This document shows, in pieces, positions 1 to 7,497 of a stretch of DNA of 19,263 bases. A program made the translations under genes and the position numbers. The notes beneath the pieces were generated by a model that saw only the letters and a program-made list of their open reading frames with translations, was not told the DNA's origin and did not search any database. Source of the stretch: JAABYT01 sp964194585 (GTDB lineage Bacteria; Pseudomonadota; Gammaproteobacteria; HK1); contig CAXMNG010000145.1 in assembly GCA_964194585.1 (NCBI GenBank), forward strand, positions 1 through 19,263. Reading direction: 5' to 3'. How positions within the stretch are numbered: the stretch's first letter is position 1; every line of letters starts with the position of its first letter.

Positions 1-62
1 GAATCCGGACCTTCAGCCGATATAACTATGGATACTATTCAGACGCGAGTTGGACTGCTTCC

Positions 63-491
63 ATGGCAAAAATCGATCCGGATGAGACACAGACCATGTT
101 CCGGCCGGTTCATAAGGATCGTCGAGCCCTGCCAAGAGTCAGCCTCAAGTGCCCCGGAAAAGTCATCCTCCCGGGCGGGGATGTCGTCAACGTCATGATT
201 CACGATCTGTCCCGGGACGGGTTGCAGCTTCGTTGCGGCAAGAAAGCGGCCCATGCCATCAACCCGGACGGCAAGGCCATCAAGGACGAAGTCTCTCCCC
301 CGGAAATTCAGGTGCTGTTCTACGTGCCGTTGGATTCCGGCAAGGGCCGCGTGAAGGCCAAGGGCACGCTCATGTACTTTTCGCTCATCGCGCCTGACAT
401 AATGGCGCTGGGCCTGAAGTTCAAATCCATTTCCAGCGGCGGCGTCGAGCATCTGAGAAGCGTGGTCAAGGCGGCGTTGGAGGGCTGCTAG
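63..491 (+). CDS. PilZ-domain protein
   Basis: A 142-residue protein that is essentially one PilZ domain, the family that binds cyclic di-GMP and passes the signal to motility, polysaccharide or biofilm targets. Both ligand motifs are visible: an RxxxR element at residues 21-25 (R-A-L-P-R), and the D/NxSxxG element as D48-L-S-R-D-G53, at the usual spacing. There is no signal peptide or membrane segment, so it should be cytosolic and act as a stand-alone adaptor. The ATG at 63 is chosen because the motif region starts soon after it. I see no strong ribosome binding site, and an upstream ATG at 28 is out of frame. The next gene, an amidase, starts 71 bases downstream on the same strand, with no functional link visible. 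The family call is firm; the target process is unknown. Confidence 0.88.
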   Translation: MAKIDPDETQTMFRPVHKDRRALPRVSLKCPGKVILPGGDVVNVMIHDLSRDGLQLRCGKKAAHAINPDGKAIKDEVSPPEIQVLFYVPLDSGKGRVKAKGTLMYFSLIAPDIMALGLKFKSISSGGVEHLRSVVKAALEGC

Positions 492-562
492 ACAGCTGCG
501 CGGAAATCCCGAAGTCGACAATCGCGCATCCCCTGTGAAATAGTGCCGTCGGGGGTACACCC

Positions 563-1969
563 ATGACGGCCAGCGCCAATTCCCTTCCTTACCAACCGGC
601 TGTGCAGCTTGCGCAGGCCATCGCGTCACGGGAACTTCGATCCGGGGAACTCGTCGAGTTGCTGCTCGCGCGCATTGCGCACCATGACGCCAAGCTGCAT
701 GCCTTCATCGACGTTTACGCCGACGACGCGCGGGCCGCCGCGGCCGCGGCCGACCTGGCCATCGGCGCAGGCCACGCGGTGGGTCCACTGCACGGTATTC
801 CCGTCGCTCTCAAGGATCTCATCGATATCAAAGGCCGCATCACCACCGGAGGCTCGAAAGCGTGGGCGGAGCGGGTGTCGCCGGTGACCGCTACTCTCGC
901 CAGGCGCCTCATTGCCGCCGGCATGATCGTCATCGGCAAGACGCACACGGTGGAGTTCGCCATGGGCGGCTGGGGCACGAACCAGCACATGGGTACGCCC
1001 TGGAATCCGTGGGATCCGAGGCAGCATCGGGCACCCGGTGGCTCCAGCGCCGGCTCCGGCGTCGCCGTGGCGGCGGGCATGGTGCCCTGGGCGATCGGCA
1101 CGGATACCGGCGGCTCAGTGCGCTTGCCCGCGGGATGGTGCGGTTTGACCGGGCTCAAGACCACCGTCGGCCGCGTCAGCGTGCACGGCATACTGCCACT
1201 CAGCCCGACCCTGGACACGCCGGGCCCCATGTGCCGAACGGTGGAAGATGCAGCCGTGCTCTTCAATGTCATTCACGGTCCAGACCCCGAGGATCCGGCG
1301 ACCCTCGGCCATGGCGTCGACGATCCCCTGCCGAGCCTCGATACCGGGATCGCCGGGTTGCGGCTGGCGCGCATGCCCGAAGCCGAGCGGGATGGCGTGC
1401 AGAGCGACGTGCTGGAAGCTTACGATGCGTCGTTGGAAGTGTTGTCGCGTCTGGGCGCAGGCATTGTCGACGTCAGGCTTCCGCTCCCGTTCAGTGACAT
1501 GGCTGTGATTCTGGGCAAGATCATCGGCGCCGAAGGCTACACGCTGGTGGGGAAGTTGGTGGAGGACGCGGACCTGCCGTTGGACGACGACGTGAGATCG
1601 CGCATCCTCATCGGAAAAGACATGTCGGCGCGCGATTACCTGCTGGCTCTCGAGGAGCGGGATCGAATCAAGGCGTCCTATCGTGAAGCACTCCTCCATG
1701 TGGATGCGCTACTGACACCGACAATAGCAACCACCGCCCCGACGGTCGAGAGCATCGACCAGAGCACCACGCCGGCGTTCTTCACGCGCGTCGCTAACCT
1801 GCTCGACTATTGCGCGCTGGCGCTGCCGAACGGCATCGACAGGAACGGGCTACCGATCTCGTTTCAGATCATATGCCGTGGATTCGAGGAAGCGCTGGCG
1901 CTGCGCATCGGCCGTGCCTACGAGCAGGCCACTGCCTGGCACGAGGCGACGCCGCCGGGCTTTAATTAA
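563..1969 (+). CDS. Amidase signature family hydrolase
   Basis: A 468-residue amidase-signature enzyme, the usual length for the family, which hydrolyses carboxamides, or in relatives acts in Gln-tRNA amidotransfer. The catalytic Ser-cisSer-Lys triad can be placed: Lys84 in the A-L-K-D-L motif, cis-Ser162 in G-G-S-S-A-G-S, and the nucleophile Ser185 in D-T-G-G-S-V-R-L-P-A. No signal peptide is evident, so it is probably cytosolic. No gatB or gatC lies next to it, and the glycine/serine core is surrounded by unrelated genes, so a stand-alone amidase is more likely than GatA. The substrate cannot be read. Its last codons and TAA stop (1967-1969) lie inside the outer end of the palindrome at 1964-2116, so the extreme C-terminus (Phe-Asn) may derive partly from the repeat. 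Confidence 0.9.
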   Translation: MTASANSLPYQPAVQLAQAIASRELRSGELVELLLARIAHHDAKLHAFIDVYADDARAAAAAADLAIGAGHAVGPLHGIPVALKDLIDIKGRITTGGSKAWAERVSPVTATLARRLIAAGMIVIGKTHTVEFAMGGWGTNQHMGTPWNPWDPRQHRAPGGSSAGSGVAVAAGMVPWAIGTDTGGSVRLPAGWCGLTGLKTTVGRVSVHGILPLSPTLDTPGPMCRTVEDAAVLFNVIHGPDPEDPATLGHGVDDPLPSLDTGIAGLRLARMPEAERDGVQSDVLEAYDASLEVLSRLGAGIVDVRLPLPFSDMAVILGKIIGAEGYTLVGKLVEDADLPLDDDVRSRILIGKDMSARDYLLALEERDRIKASYREALLHVDALLTPTIATTAPTVESIDQSTTPAFFTRVANLLDYCALALPNGIDRNGLPISFQIICRGFEEALALRIGRAYEQATAWHEATPPGFN

Positions 1970-2116
1970 ATGGGGACATAAATTAAATGGGGACAGATCT
2001 AAATTAAATGGGGACAGATCTATTTTCTCTTCGGACGGTCTCCGTCCGAAGAGAAAATAGATCTGTCCCCACTTAATTTAGATCTGTCCCCATTTAATTT
2101 ATGCCCCCATTTAATT
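1964..2116. repeat. 153-bp near-perfect palindrome (REP-like element) between convergent genes
   Basis: The left arm 1964-2038 and right arm 2042-2116 are 75 bases each and pair with only two mismatches (1976/2104 and 2008/2072) around a TCT loop at 2039-2041. From outside in, each arm has one shortened and two full copies of an A/T-rich plus GGGGACAGATCT unit, then ATTTTC and a GC-rich core. It overlaps the amidase stop codon on the left and the first base of the opposing gene's stop (2116-2118) on the right. It could act as a bidirectional transcript end. The inner 20 bases match the palindrome at 13162-13230. My recollection is that similar GGGGACAG palindromes occur with REP-associated tyrosine transposases; no such transposase is in the window. 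Confidence 0.85.
1980..2021 (+). repeat. Two identical 21-bp tandem units in the palindrome's left arm
   Basis: Positions 1980-2000 and 2001-2021 are identical 21-mers (AAATTAAAT, then GGGGACAGATCT). A shortened copy lacking the AGATC part precedes them at 1964-1979. The same arrangement is mirrored in the right arm at 2059-2079, 2080-2100 and 2101-2116, with two base changes in total. Confidence 0.85.
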
Positions 2117-4068
2117 CACGCCGACTGATTGTTGTCGTCATCGGCATCGATTCCCTCCAGGTTGCCGATGCGTTTCTTCAGCATCCGGCGGATGTCCTGC
2201 ACCTCGCGGTACAGGCTATCCGTGGTGCCCAGCTTTTCCTCCAGATCCCTGCGCGCCTTTTGCAGTTCGGCTTTCTGCCGTGTGATCTTGTTTGCAAGCC
2301 GTACCAGCCGCTGGTAGTGCCTGCGAAGAGCCAGTTCCTTGGCTTCGTACTTGCTCTGATAGACGAGGCGGATCTCTTCCGCCTTGCGGTGCAGCTCTTT
2401 TGTCGCCGCTACCTCGATCTGACCCGTGCGCGTCCGAAGCTGCTCCTCGTAGCGCAATCGCTGAGCAGATGCGAACGCGCTGACGCAACGACGCAGCTTG
2501 AGCAACATCTCTCGCGTAATCTGCGACATCTCCTCTTCGGGAATACTCAGCTCGAAATCCCTGATGTCGCGGATGTCCGGCGGCGGTTCCGGGGGGGGTG
2601 CCGGAGGAGCTTGCTCTGGTTCCTCCGGCGGCGGCGGGGCGACAGACTCGGCTTCGTCCAGGCCCTCGATGTCCAGGGCGTCCTCGTCGAGCGTGTCCCC
2701 TTCCTTCTGACCGCCTTCGCCCTCCAGTTCCTGAAAATGCTCGTTTATCTCCTCGACGAGATCGGCGAGACGCGCCCCGGTGACCGTATCAGCGTACGCA
2801 TTTCTGGGCGCCGGTTTGGAGGGACCAAAACCGTTCTCGAGATCGACGATGGGGCTCTCCTCATCAGACTCAGTACTTTCTTCCATACTCTTCTCGATTA
2901 GCCTTTTCTCGGATTCATCCTCGCCGGCGGTCTCATCCGGCGCCGGTGGAAATGCGACGACGGTTTCGGCATCGGCCTCTTCACTGACGACTGCCACCGG
3001 CCGAACAGGCGCCTCCTGGGAGGCGAACAACTTGCTCAGTGGTTCGCTGAGGTAACTGACGTCGTACCCCCGTTCGGCAAGAAGAAAGGCTGCCGCCGCG
3101 CCAGCACCAGGCTCCTCGCCGCAGACGAGGTACTTGCGCCCCTTCACCAGCTTGCGGCATTCGACCCGTATTACCGCCCGCGGAATATTTCTTGCGTTGC
3201 GAAATGATCCCTTGGAAAATTGATCACGGTGCCGAACGTCGATCCACACAGCGCCCTCATCGATCATCCGGCGCGCGTCCTGATAGGAGATCCTGTTTAT
3301 GAGAGGATCGCGGATTAGTTCGATGAATGACTCCTTGTCGAGGCGCATCAATACGCCGCTGGAACGCATGGTCACCGATGCGTTGCGGGGCGTGTCCGAA
3401 ACCAGGGCTTCCTCGCCGAAACCGTCACCGGGCCCCAGCTCGGCCAGATGTACCTCGCGCCCTCCACCACCAGGCTCTCGAGCAACATCGCAGTAGCCTT
3501 CTTCGATGACATAGTAGTAGCCACCCGGATCGCCTTGCCTGATGATCAACTCGTTTGCGGTCGCATCCACGCGTTCCATACGCTCGAAGACACGTTGAAT
3601 ATTCTGAGGCGGAAGATTCGCAAAGCGCTGCGACTGCAGCATACGGATCATCCAGTTCGAGGGTTGCTCTCTGGCAATGTCGGACTCCTCCGGACTCGAA
3701 GTTCCGGGATCGAGATCCGCCAGGCGTAGTCGCCGTTCGAGCTCCGTCCGCTCGATGCGTAGAACCAGCGACCAGGTTCTCGCTCTTACGGTGTAACGTT
3801 TTGCACCGGGGCCGTCGAGGGCACGTTTGATTGCCGACTGCTCGGCGTCCAAGTGCCGGACGAAGCGTCCGTTCCACAGAAATTCGACGCCGCCCTCGAG
3901 CAGATAGTTGGCGTAATTGTCCTCACGTCCTTGTGCGTAGACGATCTCTCCCGCGGAGAATGTGAGGAACATTCCCTCCGACAGTACCGCCTCCTGATCT
4001 GTCAACGACAGCCTGGAGATAGGCGCAAGCGTGCGTATCCTCGCTTCCTGGCCGGACGTATGTGACAA
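2116..4068 (-). CDS. Cyclic-nucleotide-binding / rhodanese / coiled-coil protein
   Basis: A 650-residue modular protein of unrecognised specific function. Residues about 20-110 look like a weak cNMP-binding domain. Residues about 148-250 are a better one, with a phosphate-binding-cassette-like stretch F217-G-E-E-A-L ending in R228-N-A-S-V, so cAMP or cGMP binding is plausible. Residues about 258-345 form a rhodanese-like domain; a cysteine (Cys316 in V-C-G-E-E-P-G) sits where the active-site cysteine is expected, but the loop is not the classic C-x4-R type. An acidic linker (360-475) and a proline-rich segment (478-497) lead to a charged alpha-helical, probably coiled-coil C-terminus (515-640). 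There is no DNA-binding domain. The start is TTG, preceded by GGGGAG seven bases upstream. It is transcribed alone and convergently with the amidase. It could be a signalling scaffold or sulfur/redox sensor. Confidence 0.82.
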   Translation of the reverse strand: MSHTSGQEARIRTLAPISRLSLTDQEAVLSEGMFLTFSAGEIVYAQGREDNYANYLLEGGVEFLWNGRFVRHLDAEQSAIKRALDGPGAKRYTVRARTWSLVLRIERTELERRLRLADLDPGTSSPEESDIAREQPSNWMIRMLQSQRFANLPPQNIQRVFERMERVDATANELIIRQGDPGGYYYVIEEGYCDVAREPGGGGREVHLAELGPGDGFGEEALVSDTPRNASVTMRSSGVLMRLDKESFIELIRDPLINRISYQDARRMIDEGAVWIDVRHRDQFSKGSFRNARNIPRAVIRVECRKLVKGRKYLVCGEEPGAGAAAAFLLAERGYDVSYLSEPLSKLFASQEAPVRPVAVVSEEADAETVVAFPPAPDETAGEDESEKRLIEKSMEESTESDEESPIVDLENGFGPSKPAPRNAYADTVTGARLADLVEEINEHFQELEGEGGQKEGDTLDEDALDIEGLDEAESVAPPPPEEPEQAPPAPPPEPPPDIRDIRDFELSIPEEEMSQITREMLLKLRRCVSAFASAQRLRYEEQLRTRTGQIEVAATKELHRKAEEIRLVYQSKYEAKELALRRHYQRLVRLANKITRQKAELQKARRDLEEKLGTTDSLYREVQDIRRMLKKRIGNLEGIDADDDNNQSA

Positions 4069-4548
4069 ATTACTGCTCCCCGCTCCTTCCCGGCATATGC
4101 CGCCCGGGTCGAGACGGCAATCGCGCGTGGCGACCCGGGACGAGAATCAACGCCGCATTCCGCTCCTGTCGCGGGATACGAACACGAAGTGTGGCAATGC
4201 GGCTCGCGGTGAGTCCGTACGTCAGGCTATGGATCAATCCATGACGGCCTGCGTGTCAGGTGGCGCCATGCCCATCTGCACGGCACGCCGCCAGCTTGTT
4301 GTTATCTGGAGGAGATACACCTCTCCCCGTTGCTTCCAAGACGTAAACGATTGTAACGATTCGTGACCCGTCCCGGTATACCACGCCCTAATTCCTGGTT
4401 GAACCTCCTTTTGTTCCCATTTGGCCAACTTCCGCCCATCGATTAAGCACTTGAAACGACTTGTTTAATTCTTTCTCGGGGCCGGGATGCCCCCTGCGGC
4501 CCCATGTTGAGCGGATCTCTCCTGCAGGAGCGGGAAGCCGGACCAATT
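4069..4548. other. 480-bp non-coding gap upstream of the cNMP/rhodanese gene
   Basis: No convincing gene was found. Small reading frames here, such as a TTG-started 64-codon frame at 4428-4234 minus, have no recognisable domain or well-spaced ribosome binding site. The left half should carry the promoter of the minus-strand cNMP/rhodanese gene, although no clear -35/-10 pair stands out. Visible elements are a tandem AACGATT at 4346-4352 and 4355-4361, and a GC-rich hairpin at 4478-4503. Confidence 0.55.
4478..4503 (-). terminator. GC-rich hairpin downstream of the NERD-like gene
   Basis: GGGGCCG at 4478-4484 pairs exactly with CGGCCCC at 4497-4503 around a 12-base loop, about 45 bases beyond the stop codon of the minus-strand operon. 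There is no clear T-run on the minus-strand transcript, so this is only a candidate transcript end or 3' stabilising structure. Confidence 0.35.
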
Positions 4549-5112
4549 TCAGGAGGAGGACTTGAGCTCGACGAGGCGACTCCAGGCCTTCTTGACGGGC
4601 TCGGAAATCACCGTCTCCCGACCTGGAGCAGGGAGTCTTGCAATCTCGCTGAATTGCATGACCCGGTCGGGTTTTCCCTTGGGGAATGTGCTGTCCCGAC
4701 CGAACAGAATAATCCCGTTTACAGCCGCGTCCGGCACATGACTCTTCACCGCGGCGGCGGCGATCTCGACCTCGTGAAGGGGATTGGGAAACTTGTAGCT
4801 CCCGCCGTCGGTCACCTGGGCCCACATGTCCATATTCTCCGCCGCGAAAATCGCACCGGGGTAGCGTCTCACGGATACCACCAGCACGTGGCTGGGCGTG
4901 AGAACCAGATGCTCGATAAACACGTGGCCATCCAAGCCGTCGGAGATGACGACATTGTTGATCGAAGCGGTGCCCAGCCGCCTGATGGCCCGCGTCAGAC
5001 GAAACCGTTCGAAATGATTGCGAATCGGTTTACCGAGGACGAGAACCACCAGCAACAAAATCACCGCAATGACAATGGCGATGATTGCAGGCATGTTTTC
5101 GCTGAAGCTCAT
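4549..5112 (-). CDS. Membrane-anchored NERD-like domain protein
   Basis: A 187-residue protein with one N-terminal membrane segment (residues about 8-28, nearly all Ile/Val/Leu/Ala), a short basic stretch, and a NERD-like core at about 45-135. The core's V-F-I-E-H-L-V-L-T-P-S-H-V-L-V-V segment, followed by Y-P-G-A-I and then W98, resembles the NERD pattern. In most NERD proteins the second strand carries an E-x-K nuclease motif; here the matching position reads S80-V-R82, so nuclease activity is doubtful. The ATG at 5112 overlaps the upstream GMC gene's TGA stop by four bases (ATGA), which implies translational coupling. A longer in-frame start at 5289 would run far into the GMC gene and is rejected. 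It is the last gene of a four-gene operon. Its role is unknown; a membrane scaffold is possible. Confidence 0.72.
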   Translation of the reverse strand: MSFSENMPAIIAIVIAVILLLVVLVLGKPIRNHFERFRLTRAIRRLGTASINNVVISDGLDGHVFIEHLVLTPSHVLVVSVRRYPGAIFAAENMDMWAQVTDGGSYKFPNPLHEVEIAAAAVKSHVPDAAVNGIILFGRDSTFPKGKPDRVMQFSEIARLPAPGRETVISEPVKKAWSRLVELKSSS

Positions 5113-6707
5113 CGGGCGTCCCGAAGAAGCATGTCGGACGCCTTTTCCCCGATCATCACGCAGGTTGCGTTCGTGTTTCCCGACACAACCGTCGGCATGA
5201 CTGATGCATCGGCGATTCTCAACGATTGAAGTCCGCGCACACGAAGACGTTCGTCGACCACGGCCATATCGTCCTGTCCCATCCTGCATGTGCTGGTAGG
5301 ATGGAAAATTGTCGACCCCTGATCACGAACATACGCGAGCATCTCTTCATCGGTGTTCACATCCGCTCCCGGCAACACTTCCCTGCGCACATAGGAACTC
5401 ATAGCAGGTATCTGGACAATTTTCCTCGCGAGTTGCATCCCCGCCACTATGGTATCCCGATCCCCCGGCGAATCCAGATAGTTCGGCTGAATGGCTGGCG
5501 GCTCTTCCGCGTCCGCCGAACGTATGCGGATGGTGCCTCGACTTTCCGGCCTGAGCTGACACACAGATACGGTGACACCCGAAAAGTCGTGCAGCTTGCC
5601 GCCGGGTCCGTCGGCGCTGAAGCGAATGAAGTGGAACTGCACGTCCGGTGTTTCCAGCTCCGGCCGCGTTCGGGCAAATAGCCCCACGTGTCCGGCGCCA
5701 ATGGCCAGGGGACCGGTTCGAAACAGCGCCCAGCGCAGTGCCGCAACGCCTTTGTGCAGCGGACTGCGCACTTCGTCGTTGACGCTGAGCCGCCGGGTGC
5801 ATTCATATATATTACGCACCTGATAGTGGTCCTGGAGACTACCGCCGACGCCGGGAAGTTCGCTAACGACCTCGATGCCATGGTCGCGTAGCAATGTTCC
5901 CGGGCCGACTCCGGAGAGCTGCAGCAGTTGCGGCGAGTTGATGGCCCCACCCGACAGTACCAGCTCCTTCGCGACGCCCACGGTCCGGGTCTCGCCATTG
6001 CGCCGATAGGTGATCCCTGCGGCTCGCCGGCCATCGAAAATGATCTTTGTTGCCAGCGCGCCGGTTTCAATTCGCAGGTTCTGGCGCGTTCGAGCCGGCT
6101 TCAAGTAACCAACCGCCGTGCTGCTGCGCAATCCGCGGCGCGTAGTCAGCTGAAAATAGCCGACGCCTTCCTGGCGCGCGCCATTGAAGTCGTCGTTGTA
6201 CGGAATACCGGCCTGCCTGGCCGCCTCGATGTAAGCATCGCACAGCTCGTGGCGATGAACGTCGGATACCCCCAGCGGTCCGTCCCCGCCGTGGAACTCG
6301 TCGGCGCCGCGCTCCCGGCCTTCGGAGCGGATGAAATATGGCTTGACGCTATCCCAGTCCCAACCGCTGTTGCCGAGTTGGCGCCAGTGATCGAAGTCTT
6401 GGGCCTGACCGCGGATATAGATCAAGCCGTTGATGGAGCTGGAGCCCCCCAGCACCTTACCCCGCGGCCAGGAGATGCGGCGATTGTTACTTCCGGGCAC
6501 GGGCTCGGTTTCGTAACCCCAGCCGATGGCGGGATTCGCGATGCCCTTGTAGTAGCCGACGGGAATGTGGATCCAGGGACTCGAATCCCTGGGGCCGGCC
6601 TCGAGCAGCAGCACCCGGTTGGACGGATTCTCCGATAAGCGGTTGGCCAGCACGCAACCGGCGGAGCCTGCGCCTACCACGACGTAATCGTAGCTCTCCG
6701 CGTGCAT
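5109..6707 (-). CDS. GMC-family FAD-dependent oxidoreductase (choline dehydrogenase-like)
   Basis: A 532-residue glucose-methanol-choline oxidoreductase, typical in length for bacterial alcohol or choline dehydrogenase-like enzymes that oxidise primary alcohols using FAD. The N-terminal dinucleotide motif is G12-A-G-S-A-G17, with a Glu at the end of the second strand (L-L-L-E-A-G). GMC signature 1 lies near 87-101 (G-G-S-S-S-I-N-G) and signature 2 near 253-267 (G-G-A-I-N-S-P-Q). The C-terminal active site shows His469 in F-H-P-T-S-T-C-R-M and the Asn-rich G-N-T-N-A motif with Asn511 and Asn513. There is no signal peptide, so it is probably cytosolic or peripheral at the membrane. Its ATG directly abuts the TGA of the upstream SDR gene, and its own TGA overlaps the downstream start. 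The alcohol substrate is unknown; choline itself is not supported by betaine genes nearby. Confidence 0.9.
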   Translation of the reverse strand: MHAESYDYVVVGAGSAGCVLANRLSENPSNRVLLLEAGPRDSSPWIHIPVGYYKGIANPAIGWGYETEPVPGSNNRRISWPRGKVLGGSSSINGLIYIRGQAQDFDHWRQLGNSGWDWDSVKPYFIRSEGRERGADEFHGGDGPLGVSDVHRHELCDAYIEAARQAGIPYNDDFNGARQEGVGYFQLTTRRGLRSSTAVGYLKPARTRQNLRIETGALATKIIFDGRRAAGITYRRNGETRTVGVAKELVLSGGAINSPQLLQLSGVGPGTLLRDHGIEVVSELPGVGGSLQDHYQVRNIYECTRRLSVNDEVRSPLHKGVAALRWALFRTGPLAIGAGHVGLFARTRPELETPDVQFHFIRFSADGPGGKLHDFSGVTVSVCQLRPESRGTIRIRSADAEEPPAIQPNYLDSPGDRDTIVAGMQLARKIVQIPAMSSYVRREVLPGADVNTDEEMLAYVRDQGSTIFHPTSTCRMGQDDMAVVDERLRVRGLQSLRIADASVMPTVVSGNTNATCVMIGEKASDMLLRDAR

Positions 6708-7484
6708 TCAGCCGGACACCGAGAAACCACCGTCGACGGGTATGACGGCGCCGGTAATGAAATCCGACGCGGAGCTTGCGAGGAAGATCGCCAGTCCCTC
6801 GAAGTCTTCCACCTCACCCCAGCGTCCGGCCGGGGTACGGGCCAGCACCCGATCGTGTAGATCATCCACTTCGCGCCGGGCGTTTCGGGTGAGCTCGGTA
6901 TCGACCCAGCCCGGCAGGAAACAGTTGACCTGGATATCGTCCGCCGCCCACGCGGTCGCCAGGGACTTGGTCAACTGCACGATGCCGCCCTTGCTGGCAG
7001 CATAGGCCGGTCCCCAGGGGGTACCGAAAATGGAGAGCATGGAACCATTATTGAGGATCTTTCCGCCCCCGGCGCGCTTGAATACCGGGTAGCAGGCACG
7101 GCTGCAAAGATAGGCGCTCGTGAGGTTGGTATTCAGCACCTGTTGCCATTCGTCGGGGTTCAGATCCTCCGGCCGCTTGCGGATATTGATGCCGGCATTG
7201 TTGATGAGTATGTGGATCCCACCGAATGCTTGCGTCACGGCATCGACCGCATCGGATACCGCGTTGGCGTCCGTGACATCCGCCTGAAAGGCCCGCGCCT
7301 GCACATCCATGTCCCGTAGCGACTGCACTGCCTGCGCCGATTTTTCTTCGTTACGCGCCACCACCGCGATGTTGGCGCCGGCACGTGCAAGACCCCGCGC
7401 CATGCCAAGACCGATGCCCCCGTTGCCGCCGGTGACGACGGCGACCTTTCCCGTCAGGTCGAAGATTTCCATGCCTCCGCCCAT
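6708..7484 (-). CDS. Short-chain dehydrogenase/reductase (classical SDR)
   Basis: A 258-residue classical SDR with every core motif: the T18-G-G-N-G-G-I-G25 nucleotide loop, N-N-A-G at 95-98, and the catalytic Ser148, Tyr161 and Lys165 (Y-A-A-S-K). It should oxidise or reduce a hydroxyl/keto group with NAD(P). The final P-V-D-G-G-F motif is also typical. Two starts are possible: the ATG at 7484, or the ATG four codons later at 7472. The GGAGG before the second is only about one base away, too close to serve it, so 7484 is kept. It lies 13 bases after the acyl-CoA dehydrogenase stop and directly abuts the GMC gene. Substrate options are a hydroxyacyl-CoA or an alcohol handled by its operon partners; the sequence does not decide. 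Confidence 0.9.
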   Translation of the reverse strand: MGGGMEIFDLTGKVAVVTGGNGGIGLGMARGLARAGANIAVVARNEEKSAQAVQSLRDMDVQARAFQADVTDANAVSDAVDAVTQAFGGIHILINNAGINIRKRPEDLNPDEWQQVLNTNLTSAYLCSRACYPVFKRAGGGKILNNGSMLSIFGTPWGPAYAASKGGIVQLTKSLATAWAADDIQVNCFLPGWVDTELTRNARREVDDLHDRVLARTPAGRWGEVEDFEGLAIFLASSASDFITGAVIPVDGGFSVSG

Positions 7485-7497
7485 CCAATCAATAGTG

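Noticed and set aside
1964..2116. CRISPR-like reading of the repeated units
   Set aside because: The units are directly adjacent and mirrored around a hairpin, with no spacers and no cas genes.
2101..2901. Plus-strand open frame (266 codons) starting in the palindrome
   Set aside because: It is a shadow of the coiled-coil and linker part of the cNMP/rhodanese gene, and its translation is leucine/arginine-rich without a domain.
4234..4428. Minus-strand 64-codon frame in the non-coding gap
   Set aside because: It uses a TTG start, has no well-placed ribosome binding site and no recognisable domain; I cannot support it as a gene.
4519..4530. Perfect 12-bp palindrome CTCCTGCAGGAG
   Set aside because: Too short and isolated to call a regulatory site; no second copy noticed.
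4549..5289. Longer start for the NERD-like gene at 5289
   Set aside because: The extra 59 residues would overlap the conserved C-terminus of the GMC gene and precede the membrane segment with a charged, domain-free stretch. The ATGA overlap at 5112 explains the start better.
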